A stretch of DNA of 51,037 nt from Clostridiales bacterium (GCA_020859995.1 JAJBVE010000125.1:1-51037), one strand, 5' to 3'; counted from the stretch's first letter, positions 17,477-28,631 are shown. Numbers and translations are program-made. The notes: generated by a model not told the origin, from the letters alone.

Positions 17477-18451
17477 ATGGAAAATATGAAAAAAGAAGCA
17501 TTCCTGGGCATCGACGTTGGCTCGATCTCAACCAAAGGAGTGATTTTAAATGAGGAAAAAGAAATTCTCTCCAGCGCGTACATCTGGACAGAGGGGGATC
17601 CGATCGGTGCGGTCAAAAAGCTGATCGGCCTGCTGGAAGAAAAATTTGATAAAGAAGCATATAAAATCGTGGCCACCGGGACTACAGGCAGCGCGCGCCG
17701 CCTGGCCGGGACAATCACGGGCGCGACCATGATCAAAAATGAGATTACCGCGCACGCAGTCGGTACGACCTCCTTTTACCCGGAAACGCGCACGATTCTG
17801 GAGATCGGCGGACAGGATTCCAAAATCATTCTGGTGGAAAACGGAGTTGCGGTAGACTATGCGATGAATACGCTCTGTGCGGCCGGCACAGGAGCGTTTC
17901 TCTCCAGTCAGTCCAGACGCCTGGGCATAGACGTGGAAGATATGGGAGAGATTGCCCTGCGTTCCAAACGTCCGACACAGATCGCTGCCCGCTGTACCGT
18001 GTTTGCGGAATCCGACCTAGTCCACAAAATCCAGATGGGACATTCCAAAGAAGACATTGTCGCCGGGCTCTGCCAGGCTGTTGTGGCGAATTATCTGAAC
18101 AACGTCGGCAAGGGCAAGCGTATCGTTTCTCCTGTTGTATTTCAGGGCGGTGTCAGTAAAAACATCGGGGTCGTCGCTGCCTTCGAAAAAGCGTTGGGCT
18201 GCAAGGTCCGCGTAGATGAGAACGGCCATCTGATGGGGGCTATCGGAGCTGCTCTTCTCGCAAAGAGCGGTACCGTGCGCCGCGAATTCGACTTTTCGGT
18301 GGAAGATGTGGAGTTCAAGACCCGGGAAGCCAGCTGCGGCCGCTGCTCCAATAACTGCGAGATTGTCTGCGTTTATCGCGACGGAGTCCTGATCGATGGA
18401 TGGGGAAACCGCTGTGAAAAAGGTGATGTAATGCACAGAAAACAGGCGTGA
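17477..18451 (+). CDS. CoA dehydratase activase-type ATPase (BadF/BcrA/HgdC family)
   Basis: The 324-residue protein has an ASKHA ATPase fold: GIDVGSISTKGVI near residue 10, EIGGQDSK near 113, and the C-terminal GAIGAALL phosphate loop. The [4Fe-4S] cluster that bridges the activase dimer should use Cys in CAAGTGAF (near 134) and in ARCTVFAESD (near 172). These ATPases inject low-potential electrons into a partner dehydratase or reductase, here presumably the two upstream products. An extra C-terminal tail, C-G-R-C-S-N-N-C ... GNRCEKG, normally found in large fused versions, may hold another cluster. AGGAGG precedes the ATG; a 94-base gap separates it from subunit B. Confidence 0.88.
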   Translation: MENMKKEAFLGIDVGSISTKGVILNEEKEILSSAYIWTEGDPIGAVKKLIGLLEEKFDKEAYKIVATGTTGSARRLAGTITGATMIKNEITAHAVGTTSFYPETRTILEIGGQDSKIILVENGVAVDYAMNTLCAAGTGAFLSSQSRRLGIDVEDMGEIALRSKRPTQIAARCTVFAESDLVHKIQMGHSKEDIVAGLCQAVVANYLNNVGKGKRIVSPVVFQGGVSKNIGVVAAFEKALGCKVRVDENGHLMGAIGAALLAKSGTVRREFDFSVEDVEFKTREASCGRCSNNCEIVCVYRDGVLIDGWGNRCEKGDVMHRKQA

Positions 18452-18776
18452 TCCTGCGCGCCGCTTCGGATCGGACGGAAGATGTACATGAAAAACGGAC
18501 GCTCGTCTGAGCGCCCGGTTGGAAAGAAGTGTAACAGTATTTATATGATAACCCAGCCGCTGGTATCGGATAAACGTTCGCTCCAAAAGATGGAACACGT
18601 CCCTGCCAGCGCTGGGAGCATTTTTTGGTGAAGCCAGTCCGAATGATTCGCGATTTGTAACCCCCGGGTGGCTTCCTGTAATGACGACAGTCTAACAGAG
18701 GCTTGTGGCGATTGTGTGAAAGGAAAGTAAAAGAAATATAAAAAGTCTTAAGAAAAGAGGTTTATCAAAGTTCTGG
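18452..18776. other. Non-coding stretch after the activase gene
   Basis: These 325 bases contain an imperfect hairpin at 18496-18517 without a T run and a terminator-like structure at 18580-18626. Both neighbours point toward this region, so it is a convergent gap. I see no gene. Confidence 0.7.
18580..18626 (+). terminator. Terminator-like structure with T-box-like sequence
   Basis: GCTCC (18580-18584) can pair with GGAGC (18615-18619), directly followed by A and six T. Alternative shorter stems (TCCC with GGGA) are also possible. The segment ATGGAACACGTCCCT resembles the end of T-box leaders, but there is no plus-strand gene behind it. It most simply ends the activase operon. Confidence 0.5.
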
Positions 18777-19625
18777 TCAGGATCTGTCAGAGATCTCTTC
18801 CTTTACATACAGATAAATCATTCGATATACTTCCTCAGAATAGTGGATGCCGTCGATTGTGCCGGCATCTGCTTTTATAAGGAAGGTATAGCAGTCCAGC
18901 CAGGTATCCGGATATGCGGCGGACAGAGATGCATTGAATTCTTCGATTTGTGCGTTCGTGATATACAGCCCGGCTTCATCATCTACGGGATTCACAGAAA
19001 GAAACCAGAAAACAGTGTCCGGATACTCTAATGTCAGTTCATCATAGAGTACCATATAATTATAGAGATTTTCGTAATCATTGACCCCCATATTTAAAAT
19101 CACAGGCCGCCCGGGATATTCAGAAATTGCCGCCTTAAGCTGGGATACACCGGTCTCATACAGCCAGCTGTACCCCTCCCCTGCGGCACCGATAAAGACA
19201 TCTTCTGTATAGCTGCCGAGAGCCTTTTGCATGCCGACTGTCCGCGAATCCCCTACCCAGATCACCGGCGTATCATCCAGCGCGAGCAGATCCAGCACCC
19301 ATTCCGTATCCTGTTCTGTTTCCGACTCTACGTCCGTCTGATTAACAGGAACCTTATCGCTGGCTGAGTCAGAAGCGGCAGCGGCCATTGAATCTGTATC
19401 TGATTCGGGAAGCGAAGCACTCTCAAGCCCATCGTCTGCATCAGGGTCAGTGATGGCATCAAGCTCGGCGAGTAAATCTGACGCTTCTTTTTGCGTGAGC
19501 TGATAAGCCTCTTCTGACGGAAGATTTTCTGTTCTGTCTCTCATCGTAAGCATAATTCCGAATCCAATCAGCCCTGCGATCATCAGGATGGCTGCCCCTA
19601 CAGCCAGACGAGTTTTTCTTTTCAT
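18777..19625 (-). CDS. Membrane-anchored SGNH/GDSL-type hydrolase
   Basis: The 282-residue protein starts with a short basic stretch and one hydrophobic segment (residues 7-27), then an acidic Asp/Ser/Glu-rich linker to about residue 105, so the catalytic domain should lie outside the cell. The domain shows SGNH blocks: GDSRTVGM near 124 (Ser nucleophile), a Gly in GAAGEGYSW, LNMGVND near 176 (Asn) and DGIHYSEE near 259 (Asp and His). Such enzymes remove acyl groups from lipids or cell-wall polymers. It is monocistronic and divergent from hrcA. Its precise substrate is unknown. Confidence 0.85.
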   Translation of the reverse strand: MKRKTRLAVGAAILMIAGLIGFGIMLTMRDRTENLPSEEAYQLTQKEASDLLAELDAITDPDADDGLESASLPESDTDSMAAAASDSASDKVPVNQTDVESETEQDTEWVLDLLALDDTPVIWVGDSRTVGMQKALGSYTEDVFIGAAGEGYSWLYETGVSQLKAAISEYPGRPVILNMGVNDYENLYNYMVLYDELTLEYPDTVFWFLSVNPVDDEAGLYITNAQIEEFNASLSAAYPDTWLDCYTFLIKADAGTIDGIHYSEEVYRMIYLYVKEEISDRS

Positions 19626-19761
19626 AAATAAGCAGTGATCCTTTCTGCCGCATTCATCAGGAACACAGGCATTTTATTCCCGACTTTGACACGCTGGTAT
19701 GATAATACTGAAAATACACAAAAAATACAAGTAATAATACCAAAAAAATCGAAAATGACTA

Positions 19762-19790
19762 TTGACAAACCAAGATTCGAGTATTATAGT
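19762..19790 (+). promoter_or_regulatory. Promoter of the hrcA heat-shock operon
   Basis: TTGACA (19762-19767), 17-base spacer, TATAGT (19785-19790). Transcription would begin just before the CIRCE element, so HrcA binding would block early elongation or initiation. Confidence 0.8.
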
Positions 19791-19805
19791 AAGCAGCGTG
19801 AGGTG

Positions 19806-19832
19806 TTAGCACTCGAATGAAAAGAGTGCTAA
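19806..19832. promoter_or_regulatory. CIRCE operator
   Basis: TTAGCACTC (19806-19814), nine bases, GAGTGCTAA (19824-19832). This is a perfect CIRCE inverted repeat, the HrcA binding site, between the promoter and the hrcA start. Confidence 0.97.
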
Positions 19833-19855
19833 CAACAAAAGAAGGAGGAATTCAG

Positions 19856-20914
19856 ATGGAGCTGGATGATAGAAAGTGGGCGATCTTAAAAGCAATCATC
19901 AAGACTTATCTGGAGACAGGCGAGCCGGTTGGCTCCCGTACGATTTCCAAATACACAGATCTGAATCTGAGTTCTGCCACAATACGCAATGAAATGTCTG
20001 ATCTGGAGGAGATGGGCCTGATTCAGCAGCCGTATACCTCCGCGGGACGGATTCCATCTGATGCGGGCTATCGGCTGTATGTGGACCGTATGATGAAAGA
20101 GAAGGACCGCGAGGTCACGGAAATAAAGGAAGTCGTCCTTCAGCGTCAGGATAAAATGGAGATGATTCTCAGGCAGATGGCGCAGATTCTGGCGGCGAAT
20201 ACCAATTATGCAGCCATGATTTCCGGGCCGAAGATTCATCAGACCAAGCTGAAGTTTATCCAGCTTTCGATCGTTTCGGATACGCAGATTTTATCAACTG
20301 TTGTGACGGAAGGAAATGTTGTCCGTAATAAAATGCTGGATATGGAGCATGACCTGGATTACCAGACAATTCTGGAGCTGAATATTCTTCTCAACAGTGC
20401 TCTGAATGGATTGACACTGGATCAGATCAATCTCAGCACGATTTCAAAGCTGAAAGAGCAGGCCGGGACACACAGTGAGATCGTAAACCGTGTACTGGAT
20501 GCTGTCGCGGAAGCTTTTCAGGAAGATGAGGATGTCGAGATCTATACCAGCGGGGCAACCAATATTTTCCGTTATCCGGAGCTGAGTACCAGCGAGAGAG
20601 CCAGTGAGCTGATCAGCGCGTTTGAGAATAAACGGGATCTGGCAGGGCTGATTTCATCGGATGATACAGATCAGGAGACTGGTATTCAGGTATACATCGG
20701 ACAGGAATCCTCCGTTCCTTCCATGCGGGACTGCAGCGTGGTGACTGCTACTTATGATCTTGGCGATGGGATGTATGGCAGGATTGGCGTAGTCGGGCCA
20801 AAGCGGATGGATTACGGAAAAGTGATCGGTACGCTGAAGACAATGATGGCACAGCTTGATCAGATTTATAAAAAAGGCAACGACTCAGATGGTACTGCCG
20901 GGGAAGGTTCATAG
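19856..20914 (+). CDS. hrcA: Heat-inducible transcription repressor HrcA
   Basis: The 352-residue repressor binds CIRCE and needs GroEL for activity, so chaperone shortage under heat releases it. The N-terminal winged helix (ILKAIIKTYLETGEPVGSRTISK, then SSATIRNEMSDLEEMGLI) and the following TSAGRIPSDAGYRLYVD segment are diagnostic. The C-terminal GAF-like and dimerisation regions are full length. The start at 19856 has AAGGAGG eight bases upstream. An upstream in-frame ATG at 19817 lies inside CIRCE and is not credible. It is the first gene of the hrcA-grpE-dnaK-dnaJ group. Confidence 0.97.
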   Translation: MELDDRKWAILKAIIKTYLETGEPVGSRTISKYTDLNLSSATIRNEMSDLEEMGLIQQPYTSAGRIPSDAGYRLYVDRMMKEKDREVTEIKEVVLQRQDKMEMILRQMAQILAANTNYAAMISGPKIHQTKLKFIQLSIVSDTQILSTVVTEGNVVRNKMLDMEHDLDYQTILELNILLNSALNGLTLDQINLSTISKLKEQAGTHSEIVNRVLDAVAEAFQEDEDVEIYTSGATNIFRYPELSTSERASELISAFENKRDLAGLISSDDTDQETGIQVYIGQESSVPSMRDCSVVTATYDLGDGMYGRIGVVGPKRMDYGKVIGTLKTMMAQLDQIYKKGNDSDGTAGEGS

Positions 20915-21040
20915 AAAGTTTTGTCTCAGGCAAACCAAGGCTGGGCTGACTGGTCGGTTCCGGATGGATTCGACTGCATAGCAACACGGAACATTATTCT
21001 ATTATGAAGAAAGATAAGATTCGGAAAGGTGGAGAAGCCA

Positions 21041-21790
21041 TTGGAAGATATCAGAGAAGAAGCAAACGAGTCTGCCACAGGCGGTGAGACGGTATCGAAT
21101 GCTTCCGCCGATGAAACGAAGAACCAGGCAGGAGAGCAGGATTGCCGTAAGGAGGCTCCGGATTCGACAAAGTCTGCGGCAGACAGTTCTGCAAAAGACG
21201 GGGACACTGCGGAAGAGGAATCTTATTCGCAGAAAAACGCTGCATCCGGGGAGACTGCGGCGGGAAACCAGACGGATGCCTCTGCTGGTACAGGATCATC
21301 AGAGGAAGATTCCGAGAAAAAAGGATTCTTCGGCAGAAAGAAAAAGGAGAAAGACAAACGCGATCAGCAGATTGAAGAACTGACAGACCGCGTACAGCGC
21401 CAGATGGCAGAGTTTGACAATTTCCGCAAGCGTTCTGAAAAGGAAAAGTCCGCAATGTTTGAAGTTGGCGCAAAGAGTGTGCTGGAGAAGATTCTTCCGA
21501 CTGTTGACAATTTTGAGCGCGGCTTTGCTAACATGAGTGAAGAGCAGAAACAGGATGCTTTCGCGCAGGGGATGGAAAAGGTTTACCGCCAGCTGCTTTC
21601 CGTCCTGGACGGGATTGGAGTGAAGCCGATTGAGGCTGTCGGCCAGCCATTTGATCCTAATTTTCACAACGCAGTCATGCACGTGGAGGACGAAGAGTCT
21701 GGTGAGAACATCGTGGTTGAAGAGTTCCAGAAAGGGTATCTGTATCACGACAGTGTGCTTCGGCACAGCATGGTCAAGGTAGCAAACTAA
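21041..21790 (+). CDS. grpE: Nucleotide exchange factor GrpE
   Basis: GrpE speeds ADP release from DnaK. The conserved part begins near residue 110 with a long coiled coil (LTDRVQRQMAEFDNFRKRSEKEK) and ends in the beta domain (FDPNFHNAVM ... VLRHSMVKVAN). The first 100 residues are a long Ser/Glu/Asp/Ala-rich tail, longer than usual. The start is uncertain: TTG at 21041 is well placed behind GGTGGAG, while GTG at 21029 would be four codons longer but has its ribosome site too close. Confidence 0.93.
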   Translation: MEDIREEANESATGGETVSNASADETKNQAGEQDCRKEAPDSTKSAADSSAKDGDTAEEESYSQKNAASGETAAGNQTDASAGTGSSEEDSEKKGFFGRKKKEKDKRDQQIEELTDRVQRQMAEFDNFRKRSEKEKSAMFEVGAKSVLEKILPTVDNFERGFANMSEEQKQDAFAQGMEKVYRQLLSVLDGIGVKPIEAVGQPFDPNFHNAVMHVEDEESGENIVVEEFQKGYLYHDSVLRHSMVKVAN

Positions 21791-21854
21791 AATGAGGCTT
21801 TTACCTGGAAAATGCGGCAGCCTCACAGTCAGTCGCAGCGGCCCGGAAAACCGA

Positions 21855-21870
21855 CGGCTGTAAACAGCCG
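21855..21870 (+). other. Intercistronic hairpin between grpE and dnaK
   Basis: CGGCTG (21855-21860), loop TAAA, CAGCCG (21865-21870). No T run follows, so it is more likely an RNA-processing or stabilising hairpin than a terminator. The grpE-dnaK gap is 222 bases. Confidence 0.4.
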
Positions 21871-21940
21871 GATTCCACATTAAACCGGCTTCGTCAAAAG
21901 AATCGCCCCGGGAAAATAATCGGGAAGAGACGTTCCTTGA

Positions 21941-23893
<1,953 letters not shown>

Positions 23894-24032
23894 TCTTTTT
23901 GCCAGTGCGAAATGGCCGCAAATCATTTTTGCATAAGGAAAACGGCCAGGACAATTCCTGGACACAATCAAAATAGCAGATAGTCAGGTCCAAGACCGAC
24001 TGATAGAAACTGGTATGAAATAATCCTGGATA

Positions 24033-24061
24033 CCCCTGGAGGGAAGCTCTCTCTTCAGGGG
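24033..24061 (+). other. Hairpin between dnaK and dnaJ
   Basis: CCCCTG (24033-24038) pairs with CAGGGG (24056-24061) around a purine/pyrimidine-rich loop that can extend the stem. No long T run follows. It may tune dnaJ expression relative to dnaK. Confidence 0.4.
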
Positions 24062-24084
24062 CATTCTAAGGTGAGGAGTTTATT

Positions 24085-25287
24085 ATGGCAGATAAAAGAG
24101 ATTATTATGAGGTGCTTGGTGTGAGCAAGACCGCGGATGATGCTGAATTAAAAAAAGCTTACCGCGTACTCGCAAAAAAATATCACCCGGATATGAACCC
24201 GGGCGATGCCGAGGCTGAACAGAAATTTAAAGAGGCGTCGGAGGCATACGCTGTCTTAAGTGATCCGGAAAAACGCCGTCAGTATGACCAGTTTGGACAT
24301 GCTGCGTTTGAAGGCGGCGCCGGCGGATCCGGGGGTTTTGATTTTGACGGGTTTAACTTTGGTGATATGGGAGATATCTTTGGCGATATCTTCGGCGACC
24401 TTTTCGGCGGCGGAGGAGGCAGCAGACGGCGAGGCTCCGCAGGTCCCATGCAGGGTGCGAATGTCCGCACAAGCGTTCGTATTACCTTTGAAGAGGCTGT
24501 TTTTGGCTGTGAAAAAGAATTAGAATTGAATTTAAAGGATGAATGTACCTCCTGCCATGGCACCGGAGCAAAACCGGGGACTTCTCCTGAAACCTGTAAA
24601 AAATGCGGAGGCCGCGGTCAGGTAGTCTTCTCACAGCAGTCCATTTTCGGAACGGTACAGAATGTGCAAACCTGTCCGGACTGCCATGGCACTGGTAAAA
24701 TCATAAAAGAAAAATGCCCCAACTGCTACGGCAGCGGATATACATCCAGCAAAAAGAAAATCAAAGTATCGGTTCCGGCCGGTATTGACAACGGTCAGAG
24801 CATCCGTATTCGCGAAAAAGGAGAGCCAGGGTCAAATGGCGGTCCGCGCGGAGATCTTCTTGTTGAAGTGATTGTCGGCAGACATGCTTTTCTTACCAGG
24901 CAGGATACGGACATTTTCTCGGAAGTACCAATCACATTTGCGCAGGCAGCTTTGGGCGGGGATGTAAAGATCAGTACGGTAGACGGCGATGTTGTCTACA
25001 CAGTGAAGCCGGGTACCCAGACCGGTACGCGTGTGCGCTTTAAGGGCAAGGGTGTACCTTCCCTGCGCAGCAGAGATCATAAACGCGGGGATCATTATGT
25101 GACCTTGAACGTACAGGTTCCGACAAAACTGACGGAGGAGGCAAAGCAGGCTCTTAGGGAGTTTGATGCTGCAATGGGCGGAAGCCTTGCACAGGCGGGT
25201 GATTCGCCTAAAAAGCCGCAGGAAAAAGGAGCTGAGAAGAAAAAAAGAGGCTTTATGGAAAAGCTGAAGGAGACCTTCGAGGAGTAA
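24085..25287 (+). CDS. dnaJ: Co-chaperone DnaJ (Hsp40)
   Basis: The 400-residue type I Hsp40 delivers clients to DnaK and triggers its ATPase. The J domain has the HPD motif ([17 protein letters not shown]) near residue 33. A Gly/Phe-rich region follows (about 75-112). Four zinc-finger repeats are intact: [24 protein letters not shown] and CPNCYGSG. The C-terminal substrate-binding domains end in a Lys-rich tail with [19 protein letters not shown] precedes the ATG. Confidence 0.98.
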   Translation: MADKRDYYEVLGVSKTADDAELKKAYRVLAKKYHPDMNPGDAEAEQKFKEASEAYAVLSDPEKRRQYDQFGHAAFEGGAGGSGGFDFDGFNFGDMGDIFGDIFGDLFGGGGGSRRRGSAGPMQGANVRTSVRITFEEAVFGCEKELELNLKDECTSCHGTGAKPGTSPETCKKCGGRGQVVFSQQSIFGTVQNVQTCPDCHGTGKIIKEKCPNCYGSGYTSSKKKIKVSVPAGIDNGQSIRIREKGEPGSNGGPRGDLLVEVIVGRHAFLTRQDTDIFSEVPITFAQAALGGDVKISTVDGDVVYTVKPGTQTGTRVRFKGKGVPSLRSRDHKRGDHYVTLNVQVPTKLTEEAKQALREFDAAMGGSLAQAGDSPKKPQEKGAEKKKRGFMEKLKETFEE

Positions 25288-25415
25288 AGGGATGTTTTTT
25301 TGCTGCAGAGAAGGATATATACCTATGTGAAATGACATAAATCGAAACCAGCAGCCCGTTTTATATCATTGGAGGCGGCAAACACGTATCAATCTGTAAT
25401 ATTCTGTAATCAGAC

Positions 25416-25447
25416 AGGGGGGAGGATTTCTTCCCCCGTTTCCTTTG
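25416..25447 (+). terminator. Probable terminator after dnaJ
   Basis: A G-rich arm (25417-25426) pairs with TTCCCCC (25431-25437) and is followed by GTTTCCTTT. The stem is strong and the T run imperfect. It separates the heat-shock genes from prmA. Confidence 0.55.
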
Positions 25448-25494
25448 CGCGAAAAAGATGCGGACCGCGGATACAAAGAGCCTCTAATTTTTTA

Positions 25495-25523
25495 TTGAAA
25501 AGATTGGCGTATAGTGGTAAGCT
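25495..25523 (+). promoter_or_regulatory. Possible promoter for prmA
   Basis: TTGAAA (25495-25500), 17-base spacer, TAAGCT (25518-25523). The -10 match is weak. Confidence 0.4.
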
Positions 25524-25569
25524 AACAATCATTGGCACAATTAAAAAGATTATGTGAGGAACCTGAATC

Positions 25570-26523
25570 ATGCGATGGAATAAGTTTACGATAAAAACAC
25601 GCACAGAGGCGGAGGACATTGTCATCGCCACACTTGCAGAAATTGGGATTGAAGGAGTAGAAATTGAAGACAAGGTACCTCTTTCCGAGGATGATAAAAG
25701 ACAGATGTTCGTTGATATTCTGCCGGACGGACCGGAGGACGACGGCATTGCTTATCTGACCTTTTATCTGGAAGAAGATGCGGATACCGAGACCATTCTT
25801 GCGAATGTGCGGCAGGAGCTGGAGGATCTGCGGATGTTCCTGGACATTGGAGAAGGAACAATCGCCGCGTCTCAGACAGAGGATAAGGACTGGATCAACA
25901 ACTGGAAGGAATATTTTCACCAGTTTTATGTGGACGACATTCTGATTATTCCGTCCTGGGAGCAGGTAAAAAAAGAAGATCAGGATAAAATGATTATCCA
26001 TATCGATCCGGGGACCGCGTTTGGCACCGGCATGCATGAGACAACCCAGCTTTGTCTGCGCCAGATTAAAAAATATGTGACCGATCAGACCGAACTCCTT
26101 GATGTCGGCACCGGCAGCGGAATACTTTCCATCGCCGCGCTGAAGCTGGGAGCAAAGCATGCCCTTGGCACGGATCTGGATCCATGCGCGATTTCAGCCG
26201 TGCGGGAAAATCTGGAGGCAAACGAAATTCCGGATGGGTCGATGCAGGTGCTGCTTGGGAATATCATTGATGATCAAAAGGTGCAGGATGCGGCTGGATA
26301 TGAGAAATACGACATCGTGGTGGCAAATATTCTGGCAGAGGTGCTCCTGCCGCTGACACCAGTAGTCGTAAACCATCTTAAAGCTGGCGGGATTTATATC
26401 ACATCAGGGATTATCGACGAAAAAGAGACTGTGGTTGTTGAAGCAGTGAAAAAGGCCGGTCTGGAAGTGATTGAAGTGACCCGCCAGAACGACTGGGTGT
26501 CGGTGACGGCGCGGAAAGAGTGA
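25570..26523 (+). CDS. prmA: Ribosomal protein L11 methyltransferase
   Basis: A 317-residue enzyme that trimethylates L11 using SAM. The N-terminal ferredoxin-like recognition domain (about 1-75) is followed by a linker with the conserved W-x-x-x-W-K (DWINNWKEYF) and PGTAFGTGMHETTQ. The SAM site is LLDVGTGSGILSIAA near residue 177, and the catalytic-region VVANILAEVLLPL is near 250. Gene order dnaJ-prmA-rsmE is common in Firmicutes. A GAGGAACC stretch precedes the ATG. Confidence 0.97.
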   Translation: MRWNKFTIKTRTEAEDIVIATLAEIGIEGVEIEDKVPLSEDDKRQMFVDILPDGPEDDGIAYLTFYLEEDADTETILANVRQELEDLRMFLDIGEGTIAASQTEDKDWINNWKEYFHQFYVDDILIIPSWEQVKKEDQDKMIIHIDPGTAFGTGMHETTQLCLRQIKKYVTDQTELLDVGTGSGILSIAALKLGAKHALGTDLDPCAISAVRENLEANEIPDGSMQVLLGNIIDDQKVQDAAGYEKYDIVVANILAEVLLPLTPVVVNHLKAGGIYITSGIIDEKETVVVEAVKKAGLEVIEVTRQNDWVSVTARKE

Positions 26524-26527
26524 TCTT

Positions 26528-27283
26528 ATGCATCATTTTTTTGTGGATTCAGAACAGATTGGGGAACGGGAGATCTGCATCACGGGCAGTGATGTGAACC
26601 ATATTCGCAACGTATTGCGTCTCCGGCCGGGAGAGCAGATCAGTATCAGCGATAAAGATGCGGTGACCTATCGATGCGAAGTGACCCAGATTGGCGAAGA
26701 AGCGGTCACCGCGAAGATTCTCTGGTCACAGGAGGCGGATACAGAACTGCCATCGAAAATTGTATTGTTTCAGGGGCTGCCGAAAGCAGATAAAATGGAA
26801 TTGATTATCCAGAAAGCCGTAGAACTCGGTGTGAGTGAAATTGTCCCAATGGCAACCAAACGCGCCGTGGTAAAGCTGGATGCGAAGAAGGCGCAGTCAA
26901 AGCTTGGGCGCTGGAACGCGATTGCCCAGAGCGCGGCTAAGCAGGCAAAACGGGCAGTCATCCCCGCAGTAAAACAGGTTATGTCGTTTGAAGAAGCGGT
27001 AAATTACGCGCAAACCTTTGATCAGAAATTCATTCCCTATGAGCTTGCCAGGGGGATGGATGCGACAAGGCAGGCGTTCGGTACAATCCGCCCTGGAGAA
27101 TCCATTGCCATTCTGATCGGTCCGGAGGGCGGTTTTGATGAGCAGGAGGTAATGCTTGCGCAGGAGGCGGGGACTCTTCCGGTCACATTGGGCAGACGGA
27201 TTCTGCGCACAGAGACGGCCGGGATGACGGTGCTGTCCATTCTGATGTACCTGCTGGAAGGAAAGCCAGCAGAAATGGCTTGA
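26528..27283 (+). CDS. rsmE: 16S rRNA (uracil1498-N3)-methyltransferase
   Basis: The 251-residue SPOUT-family enzyme methylates U1498 of 16S rRNA. An N-terminal PUA-like domain starts with MHHFFVDSEQI and the H-I-R-N-V-L-R-L motif. The C-terminal knotted SAM site shows LIGPEGGFDEQEV near residue 197 and LGRRILRTETAGMTVLSIL near 222. It starts four bases after the prmA stop, so the two are cotranscribed. Confidence 0.96.
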   Translation: MHHFFVDSEQIGEREICITGSDVNHIRNVLRLRPGEQISISDKDAVTYRCEVTQIGEEAVTAKILWSQEADTELPSKIVLFQGLPKADKMELIIQKAVELGVSEIVPMATKRAVVKLDAKKAQSKLGRWNAIAQSAAKQAKRAVIPAVKQVMSFEEAVNYAQTFDQKFIPYELARGMDATRQAFGTIRPGESIAILIGPEGGFDEQEVMLAQEAGTLPVTLGRRILRTETAGMTVLSILMYLLEGKPAEMA

Positions 27284-27354
27284 TTATTTTGGTGAAATAA
27301 GGTATTTTTGTTAAAGCAATATACACCCAAACAAATACATGGAGGATATAAAAA

Positions 27355-27657
27355 ATGGTTTATCATATTGTAATGTGGAATTTCAAAAAGGAGATCCCGG
27401 AGGAGAAAAAGCCGGAGCTGAAAGCTTCCATGGCGGAGCATCTTCAGACCCTGGTTGGGCAGGTGCCGGGACTTTTGTCTGTCAAATTTGTAGAGGATCC
27501 GATTCCGTCAAGCACTCATGAGATAGCTCTGGTAACGACCATGGAAAAAGCACAGGGTGTAGCCGTTTACGGCAGCCACCCGGCTCATGTGGCGGTAGCA
27601 GATACCTATGTGCGCCCTTATGTGTGTGACCGTTCCTGCCTGGACTATGAGGCATAA
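27355..27657 (+). CDS. Dabb (stress-responsive A/B barrel) domain protein
   Basis: A 100-residue single-domain protein of the dimeric alpha/beta-barrel family. It begins with VYHIVMWNFK, has a central helix (KKPELKASMAEHLQTL) and the terminal HPAHVAVADTYVRPYV strand-helix typical of Dabb proteins. The biochemical role in bacteria is largely unknown. A GGAGG site precedes the ATG, and the next gene begins six bases downstream. Confidence 0.88.
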   Translation: MVYHIVMWNFKKEIPEEKKPELKASMAEHLQTLVGQVPGLLSVKFVEDPIPSSTHEIALVTTMEKAQGVAVYGSHPAHVAVADTYVRPYVCDRSCLDYEA

Positions 27658-27663
27658 AAAAAG

Positions 27664-28631
27664 ATGACAGGCGGTTACCAGAATTACAGCGTGGAGACGG
27701 TTTTGGCGGCGCTAGGGATTCTTCTTTTGGTGGTGGCTGTGTTTGCAGCCTTTCTTCTCTGGGACCGCCGCCGGAGTCGCCGGTATCTGTATGCCAGGAT
27801 CCGTGAAGAGTGGGGAAAATTGCCGGATCGTGAATATGACGCGGCTGAGTTTGAAAATATCCGCCATTATTATCTTCATAGAGATTATGAAGGCTTCCAG
27901 ATTGATGATATTACCTGGAATGATCTGGATATGGATCATGTGTTCTGCCAGATGAACCATACACGTTCTTTTATCGGGGAAAGCTATTTATATTATCGCC
28001 TGCGCACGCCTCAGCTTGCGAAAGGAGAGCTTGAGGAGTTTGAGCAGATGGTGCAGTGGCTTACAGATCATCCGGCCGAGCGGGAAAACATGGAGTATTT
28101 TTTCGCAAAAATCGGACGGCCGCATAGTCGTTTTTCCGTTTTCGATTATATTTATAATCTTCAAAACGCGACGACAGCCGGCAGTAATCTGACACACCTT
28201 GGATGCATCTTACTGATTTTGATTGCAGTCGGCACTCTTTTTATCACTCCGCAGGCGGGGATTCTGCTGCTTCTGGCGGCAATCGGTGTCAGCTGCTATA
28301 TTTATGATAAGACCAAAAAATGGGTGCGCCCTTATATCACCTCCTGTGTGATGCTTGATCAGGTTTTACAGGCAGCAGAGGGATTTGTAAAGCTGGATGT
28401 CAAATGGCTTCCCAAAAATGAGATAAAAATGAAAACTATCACTTTGAAGAACAGGTGACGGATGAAGAGGTGACCTTTGACTATCAGCTGAAGGAAGGCC
28501 GCGCCATGACGAGAAACGCGATCCGGCTGCTGCATCTGATGGGATTTGAAGATGAGATCATTCGGGAAGCTGAGCAAATGGCTGAAAATTTAGCAGAAAG
28601 GCAGATTGGATATGGAAGCATATCTGGATAA
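27664..28631 (+). pseudogene. MutS-like membrane protein gene with the ATPase core deleted
   Basis: The 5' part (27664 to about 28420) encodes a membrane segment (residues 11-33), the WNDLDMDHVFCQMNHTRSFIGESYLYYRLRTPQ signature in pieces, two further membrane segments and a helix ending in KLDVKWLPK: the N-terminal half of the clostridial membrane MutS-like family. After a short scrambled stretch this frame stops at 28458. The next frame (28422-28631) continues with NYHFEEQVTDEEVTFDYQLK and TRNAIRLLHLMGF, the usual C-terminal end of the same family. The Walker A, Walker B and most of the ATPase (about 300 residues expected) are absent. So this is an internal deletion plus frame change. A 264-residue membrane stub might still be made. 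Confidence 0.8.

Noticed and set aside
16561-17736. Open frame of 391 codons on the minus strand opposite the dehydratase-like subunit B
   Set aside because: It lies antisense to a well-supported gene and its product matches nothing known to me.
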